Assembly: GCA_013697245.1 (NCBI GenBank)
Contig: JACCXH010000044.1
Span: forward strand, 109,860 to 173,859
Source of the DNA: Bacteroidota bacterium
Lineage (GTDB): Bacteria; Bacteroidota; Bacteroidia; B-17B0; Aurantibacillaceae
Reading direction: 5' to 3'
Length of the DNA stretch: 64,000 nucleotides
The position numbers were made by a program, and so were the translations under genes. Below, piece by piece: positions 27,222 through 37,063 of the stretch (positions within the stretch are counted from its first letter, which is position 1; each line of letters starts with the position of its first letter). The notes beneath the pieces were generated by a model. That model saw only the letters and a list, made by a program, of their open reading frames with translations, was not told where the DNA came from and did no database searches.

Positions 27222-29276
27222 CTAAAAAAAGAAAGCAAAAGATCCTTTTAAAAAGAACGGCGTACCCGGTGTATAATGCAATTCGCTTACCGACATACTC
27301 TCGCCTCTTAGCTTGCTCTGCGTATCAAATTGTGCTTGGTTCCATTTTGTATTTAAAAGATTTTCGGCGGTTAATCCAATTTGAAATTTAGAAGTAGTAT
27401 AATTTACTACGGCATCTAATAAAAAATAGCCTAAAGCAACTACCGTATTACTTTCATTTGCTGGCCGTGAATCGATATAACGGTAACGTAAACTGGCATT
27501 AAAACCTTTTGTCCTTTTATAACTTATGCCTCCGGTGCTAGTTAGCGAGGGCGCTAAAGGAATTCGGTTTGCATTATCCGGTACATTTACAAAACGACCA
27601 TGACTATAATTAATATCGCCATCTATAAATATATTTTCTGTGAGTTGCCATCTTATAGATAGATCTGCGCCCAGCCTTCTAGTTGCCCCATTAATTTCAA
27701 CTATGGCTTCATCGCCAACATACACTAATTCATTTTGAAGATCCAGTCCCCACAAGGCTGCGTTAACAATTATGCTCTTACCTAATTTAAATGTAGAGCC
27801 CACTTCGTACCCAAGGGCAGTTGGCAAACTATGATCCGCTTTATTTATTACTACAGAACGTGCATCGTTAGAGTGAAAGCCATAACCGGCATGCGCATAT
27901 AATTGTACACCAGAAGAAACGCTATAATATAAATTTAATTTTGGGCTTACCTTAGGCACTTGTTTTCTTCCACTTAAGCTATCGTATTGAAAGTTATTAA
28001 ATGTAAAATCAAAATAATCAAAACGCAGCCCTGTGTTTATCGAAAATTTAGTGGTAAGGTCTAAGGTCTCATCCAAATAAGCGCTGGCATTTTGCTGGTT
28101 TAAATGCCCAATTGAAAACGTATCCAATACCAGACGCTTTACGGTATGCGTTAATGAAACTATGCCATCATCAATACGTGTGCCGGCACCTATAACCGTT
28201 TTAAGCTTCTTACTTCCCAACAAAGAATTTTTTTCGTAAGAGAATTTATAACCGTAAATATTTCTCCCTTTTTCGGTTTGATTGATCTGGTCACCATTGA
28301 TACTATCATTTAAAAAGAAAGTAAAATTAGAATACAAATTAAATTGGTAATACGAATAGTAACCCTGGTTTCTAATGATGTCGCCATTTTTTAAAGTTGT
28401 GGTTAAAATAGCATTAACGTTTGTTCTTCCTGTTGCACCACCCTCTGTTGGGTCAATACTTCCAAAGCGATCAATAGCGCCATCTCCAACTGCTCTTTGG
28501 GGAATTTGCCCTGAAGCATCCCAACCCGAATTAAAATTAGAGCCGGATAATACAAAAAAATTGTTCTTGTTTAACTGCGCGTTATATTTTGCAAAAATAT
28601 TTGAGCGAAAAAAATGTTGTTTGTTCTGAAAATAAGAATTAGAATAATAATATTCTCCTGCCACATAAAAATTCTCATAATTTTTTGTAAGTAAATGTTT
28701 GCCACGTAAAAGATCCAGCATAACCATCGCACGGTAGGTATCAAATTGTCCCACCTCAGCTTTTACCATGCTTTTACCAATACTGTTCTTGGTAGAAAAT
28801 TCGCCTGCACCTGAAGTAGCAAAATCGCCATAAGCAGTGTTATAGGTTCCTTTATATACTTTTAATTTATCTACCGTTTCCGGAATCACAAAATGAAAAT
28901 CGGCATATCCCTGCCCATGCGCATGAGACACCATGTTTACAGGCATGCCATCAATGTTTACCGAAAAATCGGTACCGTGATCGCTATCAAAGCCACGTAA
29001 AAAAATTTGTTCTGCTTTACCACCACCGGCATGTTGCGCAATAAATAAGCCTGGTACCAAGCGCAACAGATCCTGTGCGGAGTTGGTTGGTCTAAGCTGT
29101 TTATCAATACCTGAAATGATTTCAGAAGCAGCCTGATTATTTTTAGAATCAGAAATAACCACTTCTTTTAAATTAATGGCATTATCGTTCTTAACTAAAG
29201 AATCTTTGGTTGTTTTTTGGGCAAAAGAAATTAACTGCATGATGCAGCTGCTGATTAAAAAATATTTTTTCATCAT
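27222..29276 (-). CDS. TonB-dependent outer-membrane receptor
   Basis: Outer-membrane receptor of 684 residues. A signal peptide is followed by a TonB-box-like start (NLKEVVISDSK), a plug domain (about 45-155: LLRLVPGLFIAQHAGGGKAEQIFLRGFDSDHGTDFSVNIDGMPVNMVSHAHGQGYADFHF) and a beta-barrel ending in FAFFF. It lacks the N-terminal carboxypeptidase-like domain typical of SusC-type receptors. The plug is rich in His (SHAHGQGY, HGTDF), which would suit a metal or metal-chelate ligand. It is the last gene of a minus-strand block with HupE/UreJ-like and DUF4331 genes, so it is probably an importer for the same compound. The ligand is not known. Confidence 0.92.
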   Translation of the reverse strand: MMKKYFLISSCIMQLISFAQKTTKDSLVKNDNAINLKEVVISDSKNNQAASEIISGIDKQLRPTNSAQDLLRLVPGLFIAQHAGGGKAEQIFLRGFDSDHGTDFSVNIDGMPVNMVSHAHGQGYADFHFVIPETVDKLKVYKGTYNTAYGDFATSGAGEFSTKNSIGKSMVKAEVGQFDTYRAMVMLDLLRGKHLLTKNYENFYVAGEYYYSNSYFQNKQHFFRSNIFAKYNAQLNKNNFFVLSGSNFNSGWDASGQIPQRAVGDGAIDRFGSIDPTEGGATGRTNVNAILTTTLKNGDIIRNQGYYSYYQFNLYSNFTFFLNDSINGDQINQTEKGRNIYGYKFSYEKNSLLGSKKLKTVIGAGTRIDDGIVSLTHTVKRLVLDTFSIGHLNQQNASAYLDETLDLTTKFSINTGLRFDYFDFTFNNFQYDSLSGRKQVPKVSPKLNLYYSVSSGVQLYAHAGYGFHSNDARSVVINKADHSLPTALGYEVGSTFKLGKSIIVNAALWGLDLQNELVYVGDEAIVEINGATRRLGADLSIRWQLTENIFIDGDINYSHGRFVNVPDNANRIPLAPSLTSTGGISYKRTKGFNASLRYRYIDSRPANESNTVVALGYFLLDAVVNYTTSKFQIGLTAENLLNTKWNQAQFDTQSKLRGESMSVSELHYTPGTPFFLKGSFAFFF

Positions 29277-29303
29277 AACCTTAATACGAATTGATAATTG
29301 AAT

Positions 29304-29398
29304 AAAACTGTAAGGTTATGCGCCTATAAAATTTCCTGTTAAAAAAAGAAATTGAAATGTCTTTAATTAATTTTATAAAGCATTTACCTTACAGTTTT
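29304..29398 (-). promoter_or_regulatory. 13-bp inverted repeat between two genes of the block
   Basis: AAAACTGTAAGGT (29304-29316) and ACCTTACAGTTTT (29386-29398) are perfect inverted copies 69 bases apart, in the 144-base gap before the TonB receptor gene. They could be a regulator site pair, an attenuator or an mRNA-processing hairpin. No known riboswitch motif was recognised. Confidence 0.5.
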
Positions 29399-29420
29399 TT
29401 AATAAACTAATCTGTTAGGG

Positions 29421-29792
29421 TTATGCTTTTTTTGGCGGAGGGGAATTGATACTTTTAAATCCTGCAAGAACATCCTGTGTTTGATGAAACATAACAGGAA
29501 TGCGGATACTATCGGTTTGGAAATTAAAATTAAGCTCGTGTGTATTTTGAGCCATGTTCTCGTTGATCTTTTCTGAAGAAGGGGCTTTTTGTTGCGTGTT
29601 TTTATTTTCTTTTTCGGAAATGTCACCTAATTCGGTATGCACGTGATAACGGCCATTTTCAAAATGGACGGTAGCCATATGTTGCACACTCCAAAAAGTG
29701 TGTGCTAAAACATCTTCTAAAATAACTGCCAAAGGTTTAATTTGTGCGAACACATAAACCGAAATCATTATAAATATGGCAATTCTTTTCAT
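29421..29792 (-). CDS. Small exported His-containing protein of the HupE/TonB block
   Basis: Unrecognised protein of 123 residues. A signal peptide (MKRIAIFIMISVYVFAQIKPLA) precedes a short mature part with clustered histidines (AHTFWSVQHMATVHFENGRYHVHTEL). A charged Gln/Asn/Lys-rich linker follows, then LNFNFQTDSIRIPVMFHQTQDVLAGF and a PPPKK tail. Small His-bearing proteins of this kind occur beside TonB receptors and metal-uptake genes in Bacteroidota, as I recall. The gene lies between the HupE/UreJ-like and receptor genes (41 bases after the former) and is probably co-transcribed. A periplasmic metal chaperone role is speculative. Confidence 0.7.
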   Translation of the reverse strand: MKRIAIFIMISVYVFAQIKPLAVILEDVLAHTFWSVQHMATVHFENGRYHVHTELGDISEKENKNTQQKAPSSEKINENMAQNTHELNFNFQTDSIRIPVMFHQTQDVLAGFKSINSPPPKKA

Positions 29793-29833
29793 CCTAATGA
29801 TTTACGAATTAAAACACATAATGGATTTTAAAA

Positions 29834-30511
29834 TTATGGAAAAAAAGCACGTTCAATGGTCCAATAGAGCGCAATTATGGCGATTAAAATGGATAAAGGG
29901 TTAACAATGTGGCTTCTATACCAGGGTTTTTGGTTAAACCATTTGCCAAATAAGAACCAGGCAGCCAAAATAATAGCAAGTTGGCCTAATTCTACACCCA
30001 CATTAAAGCTAATTAAGGCGTTAAAAAACTCACGTTTTGGCAAACCAAGATCTTTCAAAACACCGGCAAAACCCAAACCGTGAACTAAACCAAAAGCAAA
30101 AACAATTAGAATGCGGGTAGGTTTTAATTTATCGGTAATTACATTTTCTAAAGCCACAAACATAATGGATAAAGCAATGATGGGTTCGATGATATGAGGC
30201 GGCGCTGAAACCATATCATACATGGCTAAACCAAGTGTGATAGAATGAGCAACTGTAAATGCCGTGGCCTGCCAGATAATAGTTTTTAATTTGGGGCTTA
30301 ATAAAAAGAGCGAGAGAATAAATAAAATATGGTCAAAACCCAACGGAATAATATGCTTAAAGCCCAATTGTAAATACACAAAAAATATATCGGTTCGCGA
30401 TAATTTTTCGAGTGCAGGATCATCTACGTGAGCATGAGCAGAGAATGGAATAAAAATACAAAGTAAAAGAAAAACAAGTAGTAAATTTTTATACAACGGG
30501 TTCTTCATCAT
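29834..30511 (-). CDS. HupE/UreJ-like membrane protein
   Basis: Membrane protein of 225 residues of the HupE/UreJ type 2 family. An N-terminal signal sequence ends AHAHVDDP, then about six helices follow. Family marks are FKHIIPLGFDHILFILSLFLL (His and Asp in the first mature helix), AFTVAHSITL, the IIEPIIALSI helix and FAFGLVHGLGFAGVLKDLGLP. Related HupE and UreJ proteins are thought to transport nickel or cobalt, but the type 2 members are uncharacterised. It starts 3 bases after the TPR gene ends and so is tightly coupled to it. Confidence 0.88.
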   Translation of the reverse strand: MMKNPLYKNLLLVFLLLCIFIPFSAHAHVDDPALEKLSRTDIFFVYLQLGFKHIIPLGFDHILFILSLFLLSPKLKTIIWQATAFTVAHSITLGLAMYDMVSAPPHIIEPIIALSIMFVALENVITDKLKPTRILIVFAFGLVHGLGFAGVLKDLGLPKREFFNALISFNVGVELGQLAIILAAWFLFGKWFNQKPWYRSHIVNPLSILIAIIALYWTIERAFFP

Positions 30512-30514
30512 AGA

Positions 30515-31837
30515 CTAAAGATAAGGTGTAATTTCCTTTTTTAATTCAGTTTCTATAAAAGGATCGGCACTTAGTGCTTTTTTAATAAATGCTTTTCCTT
30601 TTTCGGTTTCGCCGGCTTTAATTTTTATTAAACCAGCGCGGCACATTAGCGTAGGATTTTGACTGTTTGTTTTTAAAGCAGTAGTTATGTGTTTATTTGC
30701 TTCTGCAAATTCGCCTTTTTTATATTCTACCCAAGCCAATGTTTCGGCTACATCAATATTTTGCGGGCGGCGTTCATATTCTACCAAAGCATGTTTTAAA
30801 GCATTATCCACATCATTTATTTTTAAATAGGCATAGGCCAATTCTTTATCAGCATAATGTCCGTGTCCGCTTTCGCCTTCTACATTAGCATTTGGGCCAA
30901 GCATATTAATTACCTCTTTTGCAGTCTCGTTTGCTTTTTCAGTCTCGCCATTTAAACGGTAGAGGTCTGTTAACTCATCCGAAAAAGAATACTCAGTTAT
31001 CAAGCCTTTTGCTTTTTCATAATAAGCAATGGCTTCTTTATAATTGCCTTTTGCTTTTTCTATACGACCTAAACCAGCAATTGCAAAAGCATAATTTGGT
31101 CTTTCCTGTAAAGCGATCTTGTATTGTACCTCAGCGCTATCAAGGCTTCCAACGTTTTCATAAAGATGTGCCAATATACAACGCGTCCATTCGGTTTGTT
31201 CTAAACCCGGGTAACCCGCAGCTACTGCCATTTTTATGGCACCAATGGCACCGGGCGTATCACCATAGATTTCGCGTAAATAAGATACGCGCGAATAAGA
31301 ACGAATATCGGGTCTAACCGAGATCATCTTATCACACATTTTTACTGCATTATCATAATTTCCCAACTCTAAATTCGCATCACATAAAATACCATATATA
31401 AATGCGCTGTTTGGATTAAGTGGTAATGTTTTTTGTGCTAACTCCAAACCTTCGGCAAAATGATGTTGCGATAAAAGCACTGTTGCTTTACAGCACATGG
31501 CATCAAAATTATTGGGTTGCTCGGTAATGATCTTATCTAATAATTCTAAAGCTGCTTTATCATAATATCCATGATCTCCGGTTTCGCGACCCTCCTGGAT
31601 ATATGCCTGTGATAAGGAAAGCATAGATTTATAATCATTTGGATTTGCCTCGATAGCAGCCAACAAGCCTTCCATGGCTTTTTTTGAATTTAACCACTCG
31701 CCCGATAAAGCAATGGTTCCCTTCCTGTCTTTAAAAGAAGGGATGTTTTTTTCAGGCGCTTTTTTTGAAAATAAAAAAATACATACCAAGAGTATTCCTG
31801 TAACGCCAACTAAAATTATATAAAGATTTTTACGCAT
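30515..31837 (-). CDS. Membrane-anchored TPR protein
   Basis: Protein of 440 residues with one N-terminal transmembrane helix (residues 4-22) and about nine TPR or TPR-like units from residue 50 to the end (LLAAIEANPNDYKSMLSLSQAYIQEG, EQPNNFDAMCCKATVLLSQHHFAEG, ERPNYAFAIAGLGRIEKAKGNYKEAIAYYEKA and so on). A GESGHGHYADKELAY stretch near 325 is conspicuous. TPRs bind partners; its position directly ahead of the HupE/UreJ-like gene points to a scaffold in the same process. It lies behind a hairpin that separates it from the DUF4331 genes. Confidence 0.85.
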   Translation of the reverse strand: MRKNLYIILVGVTGILLVCIFLFSKKAPEKNIPSFKDRKGTIALSGEWLNSKKAMEGLLAAIEANPNDYKSMLSLSQAYIQEGRETGDHGYYDKAALELLDKIITEQPNNFDAMCCKATVLLSQHHFAEGLELAQKTLPLNPNSAFIYGILCDANLELGNYDNAVKMCDKMISVRPDIRSYSRVSYLREIYGDTPGAIGAIKMAVAAGYPGLEQTEWTRCILAHLYENVGSLDSAEVQYKIALQERPNYAFAIAGLGRIEKAKGNYKEAIAYYEKAKGLITEYSFSDELTDLYRLNGETEKANETAKEVINMLGPNANVEGESGHGHYADKELAYAYLKINDVDNALKHALVEYERRPQNIDVAETLAWVEYKKGEFAEANKHITTALKTNSQNPTLMCRAGLIKIKAGETEKGKAFIKKALSADPFIETELKKEITPYL

Positions 31838-31860
31838 GACTGTTTTTGATGAAGCAAAAT

Positions 31861-31894
31861 AAAAAAAAGAATCGGATAAATACTACCCGATTCT
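31861..31894 (-). terminator. Intra-block terminator or attenuator
   Basis: On the minus strand AGAATCGG (31894-31887) pairs with CCGATTCT (31875-31868) and is followed by a T-run of about seven. It lies after the second DUF4331 gene and before the TPR gene, so it may reduce expression of the downstream genes. Confidence 0.65.
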
Positions 31895-31919
31895 CTTTTT
31901 AATAAAATAAATTGTTTAA

Positions 31920-34028
31920 TTATTTAACAACCGATATTTTAATTGATTGAACTGTTTTGTAACCTGAAGATAAAGTAGCGATATAAATACCACTTGCTAA
32001 ATTTTCAGCATTATAGCTCACTTCATAAGTACCGGGTTGTTTAGTTTCATTAATAGCCGAACCTACTTTTTTACCTGAAAGATCAAAAATTGAAATTGAT
32101 ACAGGTGAAGTTTCAGTTACATGATATTTAAAGGTTGTTTGTCCTCTAAATGGATTAGGGTAATTTTGCATTAACGATATTTTAGGAGCGCTAACACCAA
32201 CACCATATTCCTGTAAACCAACAGTATTGTTTATTGCAGTTGGTCCGCCACATTTTCCATAACCATTCCAAGGCGTTTGCACGTATGGGAAATTAGCTTT
32301 GAAAGTTGTATCGTTATTTTGGATACCTGTACTATAAGTTAAGTTAGCCAATAAATGCGGAGAAACTACAGCAGTAAATGGTGTAGGCACATCATCATAC
32401 CATAAACCAATTGCAGCTAATACTACACCACCAACAGCCTGTAATTCAATACGTGTAACATCATCTTCTAACCTTCTTCCATTAGGGAAGCCATCCATAT
32501 TCGGGATCCACTGCATAGCGATTGTACTATATGTTGGATTTGTTAATCCTAGTACAGCTGCTGCAAGAAGTCCTTCTGAACTAAAATTAGGGTCGTTACG
32601 CGGTGTAACCGGAACTGCCATGTTTAAACGTAACATATCGCCAAACGTTGGTATAAAGTTATTGATAAACGGTTTTCCGGCCGCTAATGGATTACCTGCA
32701 GGTTTTCCGGTAGCTAATTGGTAAGGACGTAAATTAGGAACACCCGTGTGGAAGATAGGTAATAAATCTACCGAACGCGGCTTGTTTGCTCTTAACAGGT
32801 AGTTACCAAATGCCGTAGGGGCAAGTGCAGTACCGGCTGTAGCAACTGTATTAGATAATAAAGGGAACAAACCTTGCTGACCATTAACGAAGTTATAAGC
32901 GCCTAATGAAGCAGATTGCGTACGTAAAGACGTTGATAATGCAGGAACAGCAGAAGCAAATGCATTGTTACCCATATATAAAGCTAACTCTGGATTACAG
33001 AAATAATTTTCGTGCCATGCAATTTCATTATATGGTGTGCGAGAGTTCCAAACGTCTTTTGAACCAATTGGAATAATTGCTTCGTTAGTTAATGGCATAC
33101 CAATACGAGATACCTGAACGTAACCGCCAGAATAAGATGTTGTACCATTTGTATTTAAAGTTCTAATTGTTTGTCTGCTGGCCGAAGCCCAAACACCAAT
33201 AATAAACCTGCCGTCTAAAATATTTGTTGCAGAACTAACAGATAAACCATTTTGTTGTAAAGTAGAAATAGGAATTTGTAAAGCAATACTGTGCACATTT
33301 TTACAAGCAACTCCGTCTTCAGGCTTGTTCACACCTGTGCCACCTGCACGGGTTTGACCAAGATCAAAGATTCCACCAAGATCAACAAAGAAAGGATCAT
33401 CAGAAGGCCCACAAAATACTTTCTCTCCACCTGTACCTGAAGCTGTAGCAATTGCAGCAGCGATCAACGTATTATAGTTAGGAGTATTTAAACCCGCAGC
33501 ACCACTTATTGAGCGAGGCCCGATATTTGGAGGAGGAACAATACCTGTAGAAACTATTGTAGTAAAAGGACCACCATTTACACTTTTCTCAGCTAAATAA
33601 GTCGTTTTAAGATTTTGTTGTCCTAAACGAATATTAAAGAAAGTGGTAGTATCCTGATTGGTTTTCGTAAACGTAAAACGGTAAGTGATATCATCGTTTA
33701 CCACGTTACTTGTTGGTGTTAATGCACTTCCATTCTCGATATGAATTTCATAACGAATGTTCTCACCAAACGATGCGTAATTAGGTCCGCCTTGCGGTAA
33801 TTGCAAAGGAACATAATTAGCAATGATGGTAATTTTATTTGTATCGTCCGGACTACGAAACGCGTAAAGATCCGTGTTATCTGCCAATGGATCGTTTGCG
33901 ATCAATGGCGCTTCCCTGTGACTTGAAGCCTGTAGGGTAGATTTCTGTGAATCCCAGGTGTACATTGTAATTGCCGTAGCAACAACACACGATGCACCAA
34001 GAATTTTTGTTATTAATTTTTTATTCAT
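31920..34028 (-). CDS. DUF4331 protein with T9SS C-terminal sorting domain
   Basis: Secreted protein of 702 residues. The start is ATG 34028 (MNKKLITKILGASCVVATAI); upstream codons add only a basic tail. DUF4331 fills about 30-605, opening with SSHREAPLIANDPLADNTDLYAFRSPDD and including DDPFFVDLGGIFDLGQTR, GMPLTNEAIIPIGSKDVWN and MDGFPNGRRLEDDVTRIELQAVGG. Residues about 625-702 are a type A T9SS sorting domain (LMQNYPNPFRGQTTFKYHV ... LASGIYIATL), so it is exported and probably surface-attached. DUF4331 has no established activity. Its paralogue lies immediately upstream. Confidence 0.88.
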   Translation of the reverse strand: MNKKLITKILGASCVVATAITMYTWDSQKSTLQASSHREAPLIANDPLADNTDLYAFRSPDDTNKITIIANYVPLQLPQGGPNYASFGENIRYEIHIENGSALTPTSNVVNDDITYRFTFTKTNQDTTTFFNIRLGQQNLKTTYLAEKSVNGGPFTTIVSTGIVPPPNIGPRSISGAAGLNTPNYNTLIAAAIATASGTGGEKVFCGPSDDPFFVDLGGIFDLGQTRAGGTGVNKPEDGVACKNVHSIALQIPISTLQQNGLSVSSATNILDGRFIIGVWASASRQTIRTLNTNGTTSYSGGYVQVSRIGMPLTNEAIIPIGSKDVWNSRTPYNEIAWHENYFCNPELALYMGNNAFASAVPALSTSLRTQSASLGAYNFVNGQQGLFPLLSNTVATAGTALAPTAFGNYLLRANKPRSVDLLPIFHTGVPNLRPYQLATGKPAGNPLAAGKPFINNFIPTFGDMLRLNMAVPVTPRNDPNFSSEGLLAAAVLGLTNPTYSTIAMQWIPNMDGFPNGRRLEDDVTRIELQAVGGVVLAAIGLWYDDVPTPFTAVVSPHLLANLTYSTGIQNNDTTFKANFPYVQTPWNGYGKCGGPTAINNTVGLQEYGVGVSAPKISLMQNYPNPFRGQTTFKYHVTETSPVSISIFDLSGKKVGSAINETKQPGTYEVSYNAENLASGIYIATLSSGYKTVQSIKISVVK

Positions 34029-34117
34029 GATTTTTGGTTTTATGTTTTTTAACTTTATCATGGAATTTGCTTTTCAGCTTCATTACATGATTTTTAGTTT
34101 TAATGTTGTTAATACGT

Positions 34118-35887
34118 TTATTGTCCACTATGATTTTCGTAACCACCCCAAGGGTTTTGTACATAAGGGAAATTAGCTTTGAAAAGTGTATCATTATTTT
34201 TTACACCTGCTTCGTAACCCAAAACACCGCCTAATTTTGCGGTAACAGGCGTTGGCCCACCTACAGTATAATCATCATACCATAAACCGATAGCAGCTAA
34301 TACTACACCACCAACAGCTTGAAGCTCAATACGCGTAACATCATCTTCTAATCTTCTTCCATTAGGGAAACCATCCATGTTAGGGATCCATTGCATGGAT
34401 ATACCACCGTATGTTGGATTAGTTAATCCTAATACTGCAGCAGCAATTAAACCTTCTGAACTAAAGTCAGGGTGGTTACGGGGTGTTACAGGAACAGCCA
34501 TGTTTAAACGTAACATATCACCAAATGTTGGTAAAAAGTTATTGATAAACGGTTTACCTGCTGCTAAAGGATTACCTGCAGGTTTACCTGTTGCCAATTG
34601 GTATGGCGGTAAATTAGGAACTCCTGTATTAAAAATAGGAAGCAAATCTACCGAACGAGGTTTGCCAGCTCTTAATAAATAGTTACCGAATAACGCATTA
34701 TCTAATGCAGTACCTGCAACAGCCGGTGTACCTTTTAAAGGAAATAAACCCGCTTTTGTATTACGGAAATCATATGCCTGTAATGATAAACTCTGAACAC
34801 GTAATGCCATTAAAGCCGGAACTGCGCCGCCAAATTGTGAATCATCCATATATAAAGCTAACTCTGGATTACAGAAATAATTCTCGTGCCATGCAATTTC
34901 GTTATATGGCGTGCGAGAGTTCCAAACGTCTTTTGAACCAATTGGAATAACTGCTTCGTTAGTTAATGGCATACCAATACGTGATACTTGTACATAGGTA
35001 CCGGCATCTGTATAAGAACCACTTGCACCTAAAGTACGTGTAGTTGGGCGACTTGCAGAAGCCCAAACACCAATAACAAATCTGCTGTCTAAAATATTTG
35101 TGGCAGAACTAACTGATAATCCTGTTTGTTGTAAAGTAGAAATAGGAATTTGCATAACAATACTGTGAACATTTTTATGTCCAACACCATCTCTTGGTGC
35201 AGCAGTACCAGTACCACCGGCACGCGTTTGACCAAGATCAAAGATCCCGCCAAGATCAACGAAAAAAGGATCGTCAACCGGACCGCAGAATATTTTTTCT
35301 CCACCTGTTCCTGTTGCATTTGCAATTGCGGCAGTTACCAAAGCGTTATAGGTAGTGTTCAATCCAACAGGATTACCTGTAATTGAGCGTGGCCCAATGT
35401 TTGGAGGAGGAACAATACCGGTAGAAACTATTGTTGTAAAAGCACCACCGTTAACACTCTTCTCTGCTAAATAAGTCGTTTTAAGATTTTGTTGTCCTAA
35501 ACGAATATTAAAGAAAGTAGTTGTGTCTTGATTCACTTTCGAAAAAGTAAAACGGTAAGTAATATCATCACCCGCTGTTGGAGTAAGTGTACTTCCATTC
35601 TCGATATGAATCTCATAACGGATGTTAGTTCCAAAAGAAGCATAATTTGGTCCGCCTTGCGGTAATTGCAAAGGAACATAATTTGCCACAATGGTGATCT
35701 TATTAGTATCGTCAGGACTACGGAATGCATATAGATCCGTGTTGTCGGCCAGCGGATCGTTCGCGATCAGTGGTGCCTCCCTATGGCTCGAGGCCTGGAG
35801 CGATTTTTGTGAATCCCAGGCATAAAATGTAATTGCCGCAGCAACAACACAACTTATACCAAGAATCGTTTTTGTAGATTTTTTCAT
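34118..35887 (-). CDS. DUF4331 protein without sorting domain
   Basis: Protein of 589 residues and paralogue of the downstream gene. A signal or anchor (MKKSTKTILGISCVVAAAITFYAW) precedes the DUF4331 domain with the same SSHREAPLIANDPLADNTDLY start. It stops right after the DUF4331 domain (NPWGGYENHSGQ) and has no T9SS domain, so it should be retained in the periplasm or secreted differently. The two genes share long identical DNA (53 bases at 35466-35518 and 33592-33644), which suggests recent duplication or gene conversion. They are 89 bases apart. Function unknown. Confidence 0.88.
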   Translation of the reverse strand: MKKSTKTILGISCVVAAAITFYAWDSQKSLQASSHREAPLIANDPLADNTDLYAFRSPDDTNKITIVANYVPLQLPQGGPNYASFGTNIRYEIHIENGSTLTPTAGDDITYRFTFSKVNQDTTTFFNIRLGQQNLKTTYLAEKSVNGGAFTTIVSTGIVPPPNIGPRSITGNPVGLNTTYNALVTAAIANATGTGGEKIFCGPVDDPFFVDLGGIFDLGQTRAGGTGTAAPRDGVGHKNVHSIVMQIPISTLQQTGLSVSSATNILDSRFVIGVWASASRPTTRTLGASGSYTDAGTYVQVSRIGMPLTNEAVIPIGSKDVWNSRTPYNEIAWHENYFCNPELALYMDDSQFGGAVPALMALRVQSLSLQAYDFRNTKAGLFPLKGTPAVAGTALDNALFGNYLLRAGKPRSVDLLPIFNTGVPNLPPYQLATGKPAGNPLAAGKPFINNFLPTFGDMLRLNMAVPVTPRNHPDFSSEGLIAAAVLGLTNPTYGGISMQWIPNMDGFPNGRRLEDDVTRIELQAVGGVVLAAIGLWYDDYTVGGPTPVTAKLGGVLGYEAGVKNNDTLFKANFPYVQNPWGGYENHSGQ

Positions 35888-35982
35888 TTTTAACAGGATT
35901 AGTTTGTTATAAGAACATACGTTATAAATAAAGGTTTAGATTTTTTAGTAAGAAAATTATACTATTGAAAATCAGTTGATTA

Positions 35983-36978
35983 CTAATTAATTCTTAAAAA
36001 ATTTCTGCCTGAAGTTTGCTTTGAGTATAAAATAAAACTTGCCCGGCCAATAATATGGCTTTCCGGAATAAACCCCCAGTTTCTTGAATCGGTTGAATTG
36101 TATCGATTATCGCCCATCACAAAATAATAATTCTGCTTAAAAATATAATAGTTGGTAATTTTATCATCTATTAAAACATTCTCATTTTTAAACGAAATTT
36201 TTCCGGCTTCAAAACGTTCTATGATGCGCTGATAAATGGCAAGATTATTTTTATTCAATAAAATACTATCCCCTTCGCGCGGAATATAAAGCGGACCAAA
36301 AAAATCATAGTTCCAAGGCAATGCTCCAAAATTTGGAAATACCGAAGGATGATAATATTCTTTAGAATAGGGTTGAAGTGTTATTGACTTGATATAACTT
36401 AATTTATATAGCGAATCCGCATTGGCCGCGCTCATAAAAAAACTATAATTTAAATGATCAGTAGTAGAAGAGTTTTGAAAAATATTTAATCGTTTTAATA
36501 ATAACGTATCAATAGCGCGATCACTTATTACCTTGTAATTTTTATAAATTAATGCCGGCTCATTTAAAACAGAGTTAACATATACTTTACTGTTGGCTAT
36601 TTGCAAAGTATCGCCTGGCAATGCCACACAACGCTTAATATATTCCTCTCTTAAATCAATCGGCTCATCATCGGTTAATGCATAATTAAAGGCAATTACA
36701 TCGTTCCTTTTTATTTCGCTAAAACCAAGAACGCGCATGTAAGGCAGTTGTATCCAATCTACAAATTTCTTTTGGCCACCAAAACGGATGGATAAAGGCG
36801 TAATTGGCAAACGCGCGCCATAGGCAAGTTTATTTATGACAACATAGTCGCCTTCGAACAGAGTACCATGCATGGATGAGGAAGGAATACGAAATGTTTG
36901 GAAAAGAAATGCGCTCACAAAAAGCCATATTACAAAAGCCCAAAATAAGATCTTGATTATATTACGAAGGATGATCAA
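35983..36978 (-). CDS. lepB: Signal peptidase I
   Basis: Membrane-bound signal peptidase of 331 residues. An N-terminal helix (about 8-28) leads into the catalytic Ser35 of [10 protein letters not shown], followed by [12 protein letters not shown]; the catalytic Lys lies in [11 protein letters not shown] (about 114), and box E is [27 protein letters not shown] roughly 100-residue insertion between boxes D and E (about 130-270) is long for the family but seen in Bacteroidota. It processes exported proteins. It sits between the anti-sigma gene and the DUF4331 pair on the same strand; whether it is the main or a dedicated enzyme is open. Confidence 0.92.
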   Translation of the reverse strand: MIILRNIIKILFWAFVIWLFVSAFLFQTFRIPSSSMHGTLFEGDYVVINKLAYGARLPITPLSIRFGGQKKFVDWIQLPYMRVLGFSEIKRNDVIAFNYALTDDEPIDLREEYIKRCVALPGDTLQIANSKVYVNSVLNEPALIYKNYKVISDRAIDTLLLKRLNIFQNSSTTDHLNYSFFMSAANADSLYKLSYIKSITLQPYSKEYYHPSVFPNFGALPWNYDFFGPLYIPREGDSILLNKNNLAIYQRIIERFEAGKISFKNENVLIDDKITNYYIFKQNYYFVMGDNRYNSTDSRNWGFIPESHIIGRASFILYSKQTSGRNFLRIN

Positions 36979-37063
36979 AGATTTACAAAATTAAATTCAG
37001 TTCTATTCTTCAAAACTAATGGAATTTTTTGTAACCTTCTTTCTTAATTTTAGGCAAATAAGA

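Noticed and set aside
29304..29398. Cobalamin or other riboswitch before the TonB receptor
   Set aside because: No B12 box or other riboswitch signature was seen; only a long inverted repeat is present.
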